Assembly: GCF_014287895.1 (NCBI RefSeq)
Contig: NZ_JACOPP010000009.1
Location: forward strand, 1 to 64,000
DNA: 64,000 nucleotides
Reading direction: 5' to 3'
Source of the DNA: Lawsonibacter hominis
Lineage (GTDB): Bacteria > Bacillota > Clostridia > Oscillospirales > Oscillospiraceae
Both the position numbers and the translations under genes were made by a program. Of the stretch, positions 52,081 through 59,862 are shown one piece after another; position 1 is the stretch's first letter; every line of letters starts with the position of its first letter. The notes below the pieces were generated by a model. That model had not been told where the DNA came from, ran no database searches, and worked only from the letters and a program-made list of their open reading frames with translations.

Positions 52081-52884
52081 TTACAGGATCGTAAAGGCAA
52101 AAAAACGATTGACCTCATACCAGTCGTCGGATTCAAACACGATGGTGCAGGGATCCGCCCATGCGGCGCCGGGGTAGAAGCTTTTCCGGTAAGCCATGGC
52201 GTGATCCTTATAGCACAGCTGCACTTGAAAATGCTCCGGCAGGGAGATCCGCGCGGCCTGCAGATCCTGACGCAGCGCCTGTTCCGCCGCCGCGCGGATC
52301 AGGCGGCAGGCGGCCGGTGAGCTGAGGCTTTGCGCCCGCCCGCCCACATCGTTCCGCACCGGCACGGTCACCAGAGCGGGATGCAGCGCCTTGCCCGCCT
52401 CACACAGGGCGCGATCTCCGGTGAGCAGGACGCTGGGCACGCCGTAGTAGGCCGCCAGCCAGCTGTAGATCAAAAACTCCGATGCGGGCTGACCGTTGAC
52501 GCGGATGGAGTGGAGCGCCGCGCCGGAGATGGTGTGGCTGAGTGCGTTGCCCTCCTGGCCGGCCGCGCTGTGGTAGCCCACGAAAAGCGCGGCGTCGAAA
52601 TGCTCGTCCAATCCTTCCACCATCATCCTTGGCTCATAGCTCCAGCCGCGGATAAGCTCCACATAGTCGGGCATCTGTTCGGGGTAGAGGTTGATGCCGG
52701 GGCCGTGGGCGTCCCGGACCACCACCCGGTCCGCTCCGGCGGCACGGGCCCCTTCCGCGGCGGCCAGGACCTCCAGCGTCATTTCCTGACGGCTGCGCTC
52801 ATAGTCGTGCCCGCCGGGGCGCAGGGACTCCCGGGTGACGGCAAAGGCCGTGCCTTCAAGGTCCGCTGAAAGAAATACATTCAT
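52081..52884 (-). CDS. M55-family D-aminopeptidase (DppA-like)
   Basis: A 267-aa zinc aminopeptidase acting on D-amino-acid peptides such as cell-wall D-Ala-D-Ala fragments. FLSADLEGTAF holds the Asp-x-Glu metal ligands, VVVRDAHGPGINLYPEQMPD the next ligand His, and FVGYHSAAGQEGNALSHTIS the third region; SVLLTGDRALCEA continues the fold. The start at 52884 follows AGGAGGGAAATC. It stands alone, convergent with rpsR. It may recycle murein peptides or use peptides from the medium. Confidence 0.85.
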   Translation of the reverse strand: MNVFLSADLEGTAFAVTRESLRPGGHDYERSRQEMTLEVLAAAEGARAAGADRVVVRDAHGPGINLYPEQMPDYVELIRGWSYEPRMMVEGLDEHFDAALFVGYHSAAGQEGNALSHTISGAALHSIRVNGQPASEFLIYSWLAAYYGVPSVLLTGDRALCEAGKALHPALVTVPVRNDVGGRAQSLSSPAACRLIRAAAEQALRQDLQAARISLPEHFQVQLCYKDHAMAYRKSFYPGAAWADPCTIVFESDDWYEVNRFFAFTIL

Positions 52885-52947
52885 GCCGATTTCCCTCCTG
52901 TCGTGGAATATCATAGCAGAAACGTCCTCCCGCGTCCACTGTGAAAA

Positions 52948-52984
52948 CCGGCCCGCAGACGTCTGGATGGCGTCTGCGGGCCGG
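52948..52984 (-). terminator. Terminator of the hydrogenase operon
   Basis: CCGGCCCGCAGACG and CGTCTGCGGGCCGG form a perfect 14-bp stem around nine bases, with TTTTC following on the minus strand after the hydA stop. Confidence 0.85.
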
Positions 52985-53036
52985 TTGTATTCAAAGCTGG
53001 AGACGACAGGCGGCAGAAGAAGCCGCTCAGCCGGCG

Positions 53037-54794
53037 CTAGCGGAGCCGGTAGCGCTTCTGCTTGAGGTAGGAGCAGTGGAGCAGTGAATGGGCCTTATGG
53101 GAGCCGGGGCCGTCCAGATAGACCTGGTAGAGGGTCTGGACCACGGGGTTTTCATGGCTGCGGCGGTACTCCATATCCTCATCCTGGCGGTACAGGGCGG
53201 CGGCACGGAGGGCCTTGATATCGGTAAAGTTGCGCACGTCGGCATGCTGGATGGGCTGCCCGCCGCCGTTGATGCATCCGCCGGGGCAGGCCATGAACTC
53301 GATAAAGTCGTAGTGCAGGCTACCGTCCCGAACGCCGTCCAGCACCAGCTTTACGTTGTGCAGGCCGGAGGCCACGCAGACCCGTACGGTGCGGCCGGGC
53401 AGGGGATAGCTGGCCTCCTTCACGCCCTGCATGCCCCGCACCTCGGTAAATTCCAGGGGGGCCATGGGGTCGCCGGTGAGCTGCTCCACCACGGTGCGCA
53501 GAGCGGCTTCCATCACGCCGCCGGAAGCGCCGAAGATGGCGGCCGCGCCGGTGGAGACGCCCAGCATCTCGTCGAACGAGCCGTCGGGCAGGTGGTCGAA
53601 GAGCAGGCCGGCCTGGGTGATCATACGGCCCAGCTCGCGGGTAGTCAGAGAGACGTCCACCGGCATGCAGCCGTTGGGCAGCCGCTGCTCCTCCCGGAGC
53701 ACCTCGTACTTTTTGGCGGTACAGGGCATGATGGACACCACGAAGATATCGTGGGGGTCGATGCCCGCCTGTTCGGCGTAGTAGGTCTTCACCAGACTGC
53801 CGAACATCTGCTGGGGGGACTTGCAGGTGGACAGGTTGGGGATCATGTCGGGGGCGTGCTGCTCACAGTAGCGGATCCATCCGGGGGAGCAGGAGGTGAT
53901 GAGGGGCAGCGCGCCTCCGCCGTGAAGGCGGTGAAGAAACTCGGTGCCCTCCTCCATAATGGTAAAGTCGGCGGCGGTATCCACATCAAAGATCCGGTCG
54001 AAGCCCAGACGGCGCAGGGCGGTGACCATCTTGCCCTCCACATTGGCGCCCACGGGCAGGCCGAAGCACTCGCCCAGTGTGACCCGGATGGAAGGGGCGG
54101 GGCCGACCACCACATGCTTGGCAGGGTCGGACAAGGCGGCGAGGACCTTGCCGGTATCGTCCTTCTCCTGGAGCGCGCCGGTGGGACAGGCCACGATGCA
54201 CTGGCCGCAGGACACGCAGTCCACCTCCGCCAGATCCCGGTCGAAGGCGCAGCCGATGTGGGTGTCAAAGCCGCGGTCGTTGCAGCCGATCACGCCGACC
54301 TCCTGGGTGGCCCGGCACACGGCGGTGCAGCGGCGGCAGAGCACGCACTTGGAGTTGTCCCGCACCAGATGAGGCGCAGAGTCCTCGATCCGGGGCATCA
54401 GATCGTCGGGCGCGTAGCGCACCGCGTCGATGCCCAGGTCGCTGGCCAGCTGGCGCAGCTCACAGTGGGCGTTGCGGGCGCAGGTGAGACAGTCCATCCG
54501 GTGGTTGGAGAGGATGAGCTCCAGCGTCAGCCGCCGGGACTGACGCACCCGCTCCGTGTTGGTATGCACCTCCATGCCCTCAGCCACGGGGTACACACAG
54601 GAGGCCACCAGACTTTTGGCCCCCTTTACCTCCACCACACAAATGCGGCAGGCACCGATCTCGTTGACGTCCTTGAGATAGCACAGAGAGGGGATGTTGA
54701 AGCCCGCAGAGCGGGCGGCCTCCAGCACCGTAGTCCCCTCGGGAACGGTGACGGGGATGTCGTTGATGCGCAGGGATACCATCTTCTTGTCCAT
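53037..54794 (-). CDS. hydA: NADH/ferredoxin-linked [FeFe]-hydrogenase catalytic subunit
   Basis: A 585-aa group A hydrogenase subunit (HydA/HndD type). The N-terminal plant-type [2Fe-2S] domain has Cys38, 49, 52 and 66. His99 with Cys102, 105 and 111 holds a [4Fe-4S] cluster, and two further [4Fe-4S] clusters lie at Cys150-160 and 193-203. The H-cluster motifs are TSCSPGW (Cys302), MPCTAKKYE (Cys358) and MACPGGCINGGGQ (Cys503 and 507). The C-terminal small-subunit-like tail (RSHENP, YLDGPGSHKAHSLLH) is present. The residue after Cys302 is Ser, not the usual proton-relay Cys. It is the last gene of the operon behind the Rex-type box and makes or consumes H2 with electrons from NADH and ferredoxin. 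Confidence 0.93.
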   Translation of the reverse strand: MDKKMVSLRINDIPVTVPEGTTVLEAARSAGFNIPSLCYLKDVNEIGACRICVVEVKGAKSLVASCVYPVAEGMEVHTNTERVRQSRRLTLELILSNHRMDCLTCARNAHCELRQLASDLGIDAVRYAPDDLMPRIEDSAPHLVRDNSKCVLCRRCTAVCRATQEVGVIGCNDRGFDTHIGCAFDRDLAEVDCVSCGQCIVACPTGALQEKDDTGKVLAALSDPAKHVVVGPAPSIRVTLGECFGLPVGANVEGKMVTALRRLGFDRIFDVDTAADFTIMEEGTEFLHRLHGGGALPLITSCSPGWIRYCEQHAPDMIPNLSTCKSPQQMFGSLVKTYYAEQAGIDPHDIFVVSIMPCTAKKYEVLREEQRLPNGCMPVDVSLTTRELGRMITQAGLLFDHLPDGSFDEMLGVSTGAAAIFGASGGVMEAALRTVVEQLTGDPMAPLEFTEVRGMQGVKEASYPLPGRTVRVCVASGLHNVKLVLDGVRDGSLHYDFIEFMACPGGCINGGGQPIQHADVRNFTDIKALRAAALYRQDEDMEYRRSHENPVVQTLYQVYLDGPGSHKAHSLLHCSYLKQKRYRLR

Positions 54795-54809
54795 GTCCGT
54801 CTCCCTCCC

Positions 54810-56612
54810 TTACTGCTTGTAGATGGCGTCAAAGCGGCAGTGGTCCATACAGGCGCCGCATTTGATGCACTTGGACTGATTGATGATATGGGGCGCGCGT
54901 ACCGCGCCGGAGATGGCGCCGGTGGGACAGCCGCGGGCGCAGCGGGTGCAGCCCTTGCACTTGCTGGGATCCACCAGGTATTGAATCAGTGCCTTGCACA
55001 CCCCGGCGGGGCAGCGCTTCTCGTATACGTGGGCCTCGTATTCATCCCGGAAGTGGCGCAGGGTGGAGAGCACCGGGTTGGGCGCGGTCTGGCCCAGGCC
55101 GCACAGGGCGGACTGCTTGATGTGGTTGCACAGCTCTTCGATGGTATCCAGGTCCTCCGGCTCGCCGTTGCCCTCGGTGATCTTGGTCAGCAGCTCCAGC
55201 AGGCGCTTGGTGCCGATGCGGCAGGGCGAACACTTGCCGCAGGATTCGTCCACGATAAACTCCAGGAAGAACTTGGCGATATCCACCATGCAGTTGTCCT
55301 CGTCCATGACGATCAGGCCGCCGGAGCCCATCATGGAGCCGATGGCGCCAAGAGACTCATAGTCGATGGGCGTGTCGATGAGGGAGGCGGGGATACAGCC
55401 GCCCGAGGGGCCGCCGGTCTGGGCGGCCTTGAACTTCTTGCCGCCGGGCACGCCGCCGCCGATCTCCTCCACCACCGTGCGCAGGGTGGTGCCCATGGGG
55501 ATCTCGACCAGACCTGTGTTGGTGATCTTTCCGCCCAGCGCGAAGACCTTGGTGCCCTTGCTCTTCTCCGTGCCGATGGCGGCAAACGCTTCGGGCCCGT
55601 GGTTGAAGATCCAGGTAATGTTGGCGTAGGTCTCCACATTGTTGAGCAGGGTGGGCCGGTCGAACAGGCCCTTGTTGGCGGGGAAGGGGGGGCGGGTCTT
55701 GGGCTCGCCCCGATGGCCCTCGATGGAACGCATCAGCGCGGTCTCCTCGCCGCAGACGAAGGCGCCCGCGCCCAGGCGCAGCTCCAGGTCGAAGTCGAAG
55801 CCGGATTCGAAGATGTTCTCCCCCAGCAGGCCGTATTCCTTTGCCTGACGGATGGCTGTCTCCAGGCGTTTGACGGCGATGGGGTATTCCGCCCGCACGT
55901 AGATATAGCCCTGATGGGCGCCCACGGCGTAGCCCGCGATGGTCATAGCCTCCAGAATGGCATGGGGATCGCCCTCCAGTACGGAGCGGTCCATGAAGGC
56001 GCCGGGGTCGCCCTCGTCGGCGTTGCAGCAGACGTATTTGATGCCGTCGGGACTGACCGCGTCGTGGGTGAACTGCCACTTCATGCCGGTGGGGAAGCCC
56101 GCGCCGCCCCGGCCCCGGAGGCCGGAGGCCTTCACCGTGTCGATGACCTGCTGGGGCGGGATGCGCTCGGTGAGGATCCTGCCCAAGGCGGAATAGCCGT
56201 CCGCGCCGATGTACTCGTCAATATTCTCCGGGTCGATGACGCCGCAGTTGCGCAGGGCGATACGCTGCTGGTGCTTGTAGAAGCGGGTCTCGGTCAGAGA
56301 GGTGGCGGGGCCCTCGCCCTCGCCGCCGCGGTTGAGCAGGCGCTTGACGATGCGGCCCTTGACGATGTGCTCGGAGACGATCTCCTCCACGTCCTCCACG
56401 CTTACGTGGGTGTAACAAGCACCCTCGGGATAGATGGTGACGATGGGGCCCAGCGCGCACAGGCCGAAACAGCCGGTGCGTACCACCTTGGCCTCCCGGT
56501 CCATGCCCTGGGCGGCCAGCTGTTTTTCAAATTCCGCAATGATCTTGGGGCTCTGGGAGGAGGAGCAGCCGGTGCCGGTGCACACCAGGATGTGGGAACG
56601 GATCAGACTCAT
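54810..56612 (-). CDS. hydB: NADH-binding NuoF-like hydrogenase subunit (HydB/HndC)
   Basis: A 600-aa flavoprotein. Residues 1-110 are a thioredoxin-like [2Fe-2S] domain (CTGTGCSSSQSPKIIAEFEK). The central part binds NADH and FMN (GLRGRGGAGFPTGMKWQFTH, CNADEGDPGAFMDRSVLEGD, GAGAFVCGEETALMRSIEGH) and has the NuoF [4Fe-4S] ligands in SCGKCSPCRIGTKRLLELL. The last 60 residues hold two ferredoxin-type clusters (CKGCTRCARGCPTGAISG, CIKCGACMDHCRFDAIY). It takes electrons from or to NADH and may carry the bifurcating site described for HydABC enzymes. Confidence 0.93.
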   Translation of the reverse strand: MSLIRSHILVCTGTGCSSSQSPKIIAEFEKQLAAQGMDREAKVVRTGCFGLCALGPIVTIYPEGACYTHVSVEDVEEIVSEHIVKGRIVKRLLNRGGEGEGPATSLTETRFYKHQQRIALRNCGVIDPENIDEYIGADGYSALGRILTERIPPQQVIDTVKASGLRGRGGAGFPTGMKWQFTHDAVSPDGIKYVCCNADEGDPGAFMDRSVLEGDPHAILEAMTIAGYAVGAHQGYIYVRAEYPIAVKRLETAIRQAKEYGLLGENIFESGFDFDLELRLGAGAFVCGEETALMRSIEGHRGEPKTRPPFPANKGLFDRPTLLNNVETYANITWIFNHGPEAFAAIGTEKSKGTKVFALGGKITNTGLVEIPMGTTLRTVVEEIGGGVPGGKKFKAAQTGGPSGGCIPASLIDTPIDYESLGAIGSMMGSGGLIVMDEDNCMVDIAKFFLEFIVDESCGKCSPCRIGTKRLLELLTKITEGNGEPEDLDTIEELCNHIKQSALCGLGQTAPNPVLSTLRHFRDEYEAHVYEKRCPAGVCKALIQYLVDPSKCKGCTRCARGCPTGAISGAVRAPHIINQSKCIKCGACMDHCRFDAIYKQ

Positions 56613-56624
56613 ATGACTGCCCCC

Positions 56625-56993
56625 CTATTCCGCCGCGCCGATGGTGTAGTCCGTCACCACGCGGCCGTTGACCAGGTGCTCGCTGACGACGGCGGGCACC
56701 TTGTCCGGGGACATCTTCACATAGGTGACCTTCTCCTGCCCCGGAACGTATACCTCCACGATGGGCTCCAGCCGGCACACGCCGATGCAGCCGGTCTGAG
56801 CCACGGTGATGTTTTTCAGGTCGCGTTTTTCGATCTCTTCCAAAAAGGCGGTCAAAACGGGCCGCGCGCCCGCCGCGATGCCGCAGGTGGCCATGCCTAC
56901 CACCACGCGGATCTGGTCGCCGTCCGCGTCCCGCAGGTCCATCTGACGCTGCATCTTCTCGCGGATGGCCTGCAAATCTGCAAGGCTCTTCAT
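56625..56993 (-). CDS. [2Fe-2S] thioredoxin-like subunit (HndB-like)
   Basis: A 122-aa protein with a thioredoxin-like ferredoxin fold. Likely cluster ligands are Cys in GMATCGIAAGARPVL and in AQTGCIGVCRLEPIVEVY. Its order between the ATPase-like gene and NuoF matches HndB of four-gene NADP/NAD hydrogenases. It probably relays electrons between the NuoE- and NuoF-like parts. Confidence 0.85.
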   Translation of the reverse strand: MKSLADLQAIREKMQRQMDLRDADGDQIRVVVGMATCGIAAGARPVLTAFLEEIEKRDLKNITVAQTGCIGVCRLEPIVEVYVPGQEKVTYVKMSPDKVPAVVSEHLVNGRVVTDYTIGAAE

Positions 56994-57020
56994 ACAGTTC
57001 TCTCCTTATTTCATTTCCTT

Positions 57021-57593
57021 CTACGGTCGATCGCCGCTTGCGGTTCGCGGCTCGGGGGAGTGCAGCGCGGCCTCCTGCTCCCGGATATAATCCCGAACCC
57101 AGAGGGCCACCTCCGGCTGTGCCAGGGAGACCTGGGGCCCCAGCTGCTCCCGCAGCTCGGCGGTGTCCAGGCGAAAGCGGCGGCCGTGCGCTGCGCGGGT
57201 GTAGACGATCTCCAGCACGGGCGCGCCCTGGATAAGCAGGGAGAGGGTATCTCCCATGTCGCCCGGTGGAGGGCAGTCGATATGCGCCGCGTTGAACACG
57301 GCCCGCAGCGTGGTGCCGGCCCCTTCCGTACTCGTGATTTCCACGCTGCCGCCGGTCTGCTCCGCCGCCATGCGCAGCAGGGGGATGCCCAGGCCCATCT
57401 TCCGGGTCGTACGGGTGGTGGTGAAGGGGTCGCTGACCTGCTCCAGCAGTGCGCGCGACATGCCGCAGCCGTCATCCGTCACCGTGAAGGCGATCTGTCC
57501 CGCCTCCTCCGTGAGCGTAAGGTCCAGATGTCTGGCCCCGGCGGTAATGGAGTTCTGGGCGATATCCAGGATGTGGAGGGAAAGGTCTTTCAT
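57021..57593 (-). CDS. HATPase-domain (GHKL) protein in the hydrogenase operon
   Basis: A 190-aa protein with a stand-alone histidine-kinase-type ATPase domain. DIAQNSITAGARHLDLTL is the N box, VTDDGCGMS the G1 box and RKMGLGIPLLRMAAEQTGGS the G2 box. No His phosphoacceptor or transmembrane part is seen. The last 60 residues (LLIQGAPVLEIVYTRAAHGR) are a small extra domain. It overlaps the NuoE-like gene by ATGA and is common in clostridial hydrogenase operons. A regulatory kinase or anti-sigma-like role is likely but untested. Confidence 0.8.
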   Translation of the reverse strand: MKDLSLHILDIAQNSITAGARHLDLTLTEEAGQIAFTVTDDGCGMSRALLEQVSDPFTTTRTTRKMGLGIPLLRMAAEQTGGSVEITSTEGAGTTLRAVFNAAHIDCPPPGDMGDTLSLLIQGAPVLEIVYTRAAHGRRFRLDTAELREQLGPQVSLAQPEVALWVRDYIREQEAALHSPEPRTASGDRP

Positions 57594-58084
57594 TTGTACA
57601 TATCGAGGATCGGCCCCACCTGGTCCGGGGTAAGGCGGCCGTAGACGTCGTTGTTGATCATCATGACGGGGGCCAGGCCGCAGGCGCCCACACAGCGGCA
57701 GGAATCCAGCGAAAACTTGCCGTCGGCGGTGATCGCGCCGGGGGCGATGCCCAGCTTCTGCTCCACGGCGCTGAGAATGGCGGCGGCGCCCTTGACATAG
57801 CAGGCGGTGCCCAGACAGATGGAGATCTGATACTTTCCCTTGGGGTTCAGCGTGAACTGCGCGTAAAACGAGGCCACGCCGTATACCTCCGACAGGGGAA
57901 TATCCAGCCCCTCCGCCACCATGACCTGGACCTCCTCCGGCAGGTATCCGAAGATCTCCTGCGCGGCCTGGAGGACTGGCATGGTCGCTCCGGGCTGCCC
58001 CTTGTGCGACGCGATGACCTGCCGCAGCCGTTCCTCCTGCTCGGGCGTGCCCCGATAGGGGACCACGGTTTTGCAGTTTGGCAT
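57590..58084 (-). CDS. hydC: NuoE-like [2Fe-2S] hydrogenase subunit (HydC/HndA)
   Basis: A 164-aa protein. The helical N-terminal part (RLRQVIASHKGQPGATMPVL, AAQEIFGYLPEEV) is followed by a thioredoxin-fold domain with ligands in ICLGTACYVKGAAAIL and SCRCVGACGLAPVMMINND, the NuoE pattern. It is the first gene of the core operon, with the Rex-type box and promoter directly upstream. Confidence 0.92.
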   Translation of the reverse strand: MPNCKTVVPYRGTPEQEERLRQVIASHKGQPGATMPVLQAAQEIFGYLPEEVQVMVAEGLDIPLSEVYGVASFYAQFTLNPKGKYQISICLGTACYVKGAAAILSAVEQKLGIAPGAITADGKFSLDSCRCVGACGLAPVMMINNDVYGRLTPDQVGPILDMYK

Positions 58085-58142
58085 GAATGTGTCCCTTCCC
58101 TTCTGAAATGATGAGTTTAAAATGTGGTCTGCAATTCTGTTA

Positions 58143-58197
58143 TTGTTAAACGATTAACGATTATTAGAAGCTTACCATAAAGTAAGTAGCTTGTAAA
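58143..58197 (-). promoter_or_regulatory. Promoter with Rex-type operator for the hydrogenase operon
   Basis: TTGTTAAACGATTAACGA at 58143-58160 matches the clostridial Rex consensus TTGTTAA-N4-TTAACAA at all but one fixed position. On the minus strand TTTACA (58192-58197) and TAAGCT (58169-58174) are 17 bases apart, putting the operator at the start of transcription. Rex is a NADH/NAD+ sensor that represses fermentation and hydrogenase genes when NADH is low. Confidence 0.8.
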
Positions 58198-58199
58198 GA

Positions 58200-58916
58200 C
58201 TAAAATGGCAGATCGCCCCGAAGATATTCCAAAACGGCGTGGGTCGTCGCCTCAGGCAGGTCCATGGCATGCTCCGCCGTCCATACCTGGTCCAGACTGT
58301 GCGCGTCGGAGGAAGTGATGAGGCGGACGCCGGTCAAGTCGCTCCGCTGCCGGAATTCCGGGGAGCAGCGGGGGGATACCTCCGCCAGAGAAAAACCGAG
58401 GGACGGCTCCCACAGACCCAGCACCGAAAGAAGCGAGAAGCTGGCGCGGTCAATGTGGGCGGGATAAGCCACGCCGCCGAAGCGGGCCGCCAGCGCCCCC
58501 GCCTCGCCCACGCCGATGTCGGCGGCGGCGAGGAGCATGGCGCGCTCCTCCCCCAATACCAGGTCCCATTCATCCATATAGTACTGATGGCCGAAGAGCT
58601 CCGGCCTGTTTTTCAGCGGGGGCAGGCGGCGGGCCACCTGCCGGGAGAATCCCTCGGCCGCTTGGACCGTGGGGAAGAGGCAGATCATATGGATCTCTTC
58701 CCGGGTACACAGCTCCATGCCCGCCAGTGCCAGCAGGCCGTTGCGCTGCGCCGCCCGGCAGAAGGCGGCGCAGTTACCGGCGGTGTTGTGGTCGGTGAGG
58801 GCGACCACGTCCAGGCCGGCCAGGGCGCACATGGCGGCCAGGTCGGCGGGGGTCATGTCGTCGCTCCCGCAGGGCGAAAGGCAGGAGTGCAGATGCAGGT
58901 CATAGTAGAGTTTCAA
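58200..58916 (-). CDS. PHP-domain phosphoesterase-like protein
   Basis: A 238-aa PHP protein. YYDLHLHSCLSPCGSDDMTP supplies the HxH ligands, LDVVALTDHNTAGN the DHN motif, YPAHIDRASFS and ITSSDAHSLDQV the later His/Asp ligands. The family includes nucleotide and phosphate hydrolases; in hydrogenase clusters its substrate is unknown. A TTG start at 58916 follows GGGAGGTG. It is co-oriented with the DRTGG gene upstream and ends just before the hydrogenase promoter. Confidence 0.82.
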   Translation of the reverse strand: MKLYYDLHLHSCLSPCGSDDMTPADLAAMCALAGLDVVALTDHNTAGNCAAFCRAAQRNGLLALAGMELCTREEIHMICLFPTVQAAEGFSRQVARRLPPLKNRPELFGHQYYMDEWDLVLGEERAMLLAAADIGVGEAGALAARFGGVAYPAHIDRASFSLLSVLGLWEPSLGFSLAEVSPRCSPEFRQRSDLTGVRLITSSDAHSLDQVWTAEHAMDLPEATTHAVLEYLRGDLPF

Positions 58917-58954
58917 GGGCGGACACCTCCCGAATCACAGACGGGCGTGGCCCG

Positions 58955-59287
58955 CTAAAGTCCAAGCGACCGGCCCAGGGCGCAGGCGGCGGCATAGGTG
59001 GGCAGGGCGGTGCCCAGCAGGTTGACGCCCTTTTCCCGGGCGCGGCGGAGCAGGTCCGGATCGGGTTGGACGCCTTCGGTGAGCACCACACAGGCCGCGT
59101 CGGCCATCAGGGCTACGGCGGCCACGTTTTGATTGGACATGATGGTCAGCCAGGCCGAACCCGCCTCTGCCCGGCCCATGACCCAGGAGAGCAGGTCGCC
59201 GGCGTAGCCGCCGGACACCTCCCGCTCCGGCTCGGCCAGATGGAATTCCGTCAGGGAAAGCATTTCTTTCAATGTCTGTACCGTCAT
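58955..59287 (-). CDS. DRTGG-domain-like small protein
   Basis: A 110-aa protein. SGGYAGDLLSWVMGRAEAGS and MADAACVVLTEGVQPDPDLL resemble the stand-alone DRTGG-type domain proteins linked to clostridial hydrogenase genes. A second protein of related type lies at 62808. The biochemical role is not established; ligand or nucleotide sensing is suggested by the fold. It starts after AGGAGGCG and is followed by the PHP gene 38 bases on. Confidence 0.7.
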   Translation of the reverse strand: MTVQTLKEMLSLTEFHLAEPEREVSGGYAGDLLSWVMGRAEAGSAWLTIMSNQNVAAVALMADAACVVLTEGVQPDPDLLRRAREKGVNLLGTALPTYAAACALGRSLGL

Positions 59288-59343
59288 GGGGACGCCTCCT
59301 TGTTTGTCAACAGAATCGAACGGAAAACGTAAGCGGCGGTTGG

Positions 59344-59372
59344 TTGCACTCGCTGCGCCGCAAGGGTATACT
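59344..59372 (+). promoter_or_regulatory. Promoter of the HTH-AbrB gene
   Basis: TTGCAC (59344-59349) and TATACT (59367-59372) are 17 bases apart, facing away from the DRTGG gene. Confidence 0.7.
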
Positions 59373-59394
59373 GTGAAAAAGAGGTGTGAAAAGT

Positions 59395-59862
59395 ATGAAT
59401 GATAGGAATGAGACGCTTGCTTCCAATCTGCGGGATCTGAGAAGCTGGAACAAACTCACGCTGGAACAGGTGGCCGAGCGCATCGGCGTGACCCGTCAGG
59501 CGGTGGCCAAGTGGGAGAGCGGGGAACGCGCTCCCGATCTGAACAACTGCGCCGCCCTGGCGGAGCTGTACCATGTGACCCTGGACGACCTGGTGCGCCA
59601 CGACCGCGCGAAGACCGGCGTTGGAGTGCCGCCCAAGGGAAAGCACATGTTTGGCCTGGTGACCGTGGGGGAGCGGGGACAGATCGTCATCCCCAAGCGC
59701 GCCCGGGAGATCTTTGGCATCCGGCCGGGGGATCAGCTGATGCTGCTTGGAGATGAGGGAAGGGAGAACCGGGGCCTGGCCCTGGTGGACCCCAAGGTGT
59801 TCCTGGCCAATGTGGAGGCGCTGGAGCGCGCCTTCCGGCGGAAGGGCGGCGAGGAAGCGTGA
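59395..59862 (+). CDS. XRE-type HTH regulator with AbrB/SpoVT-like C-terminal domain
   Basis: A 155-aa protein. The N-terminal HTH_3 domain (residues 8-65: LRDLRSWNKLTLEQVAERIG, VTRQAVAKWESGERAPDLNN) is followed by a swapped-hairpin AbrB domain (residues 87-120: GLVTVGERGQIVIPKRAREI, FGIRPGDQLMLLG). Two different DNA-binding domains in one chain is a known clostridial architecture. The start at 59395 follows GAGGTG. Its stop overlaps the start of the acyltransferase gene. Confidence 0.85.
   Translation: MNDRNETLASNLRDLRSWNKLTLEQVAERIGVTRQAVAKWESGERAPDLNNCAALAELYHVTLDDLVRHDRAKTGVGVPPKGKHMFGLVTVGERGQIVIPKRAREIFGIRPGDQLMLLGDEGRENRGLALVDPKVFLANVEALERAFRRKGGEEA

Noticed and set aside
53088..57644. 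A 1518-codon open frame on the plus strand
   Set aside because: It is the antisense of the hydB, hydA and partner genes in GC-rich DNA. It has low-complexity Gly/Ala/Val/His composition and no ribosome binding site or family motif.
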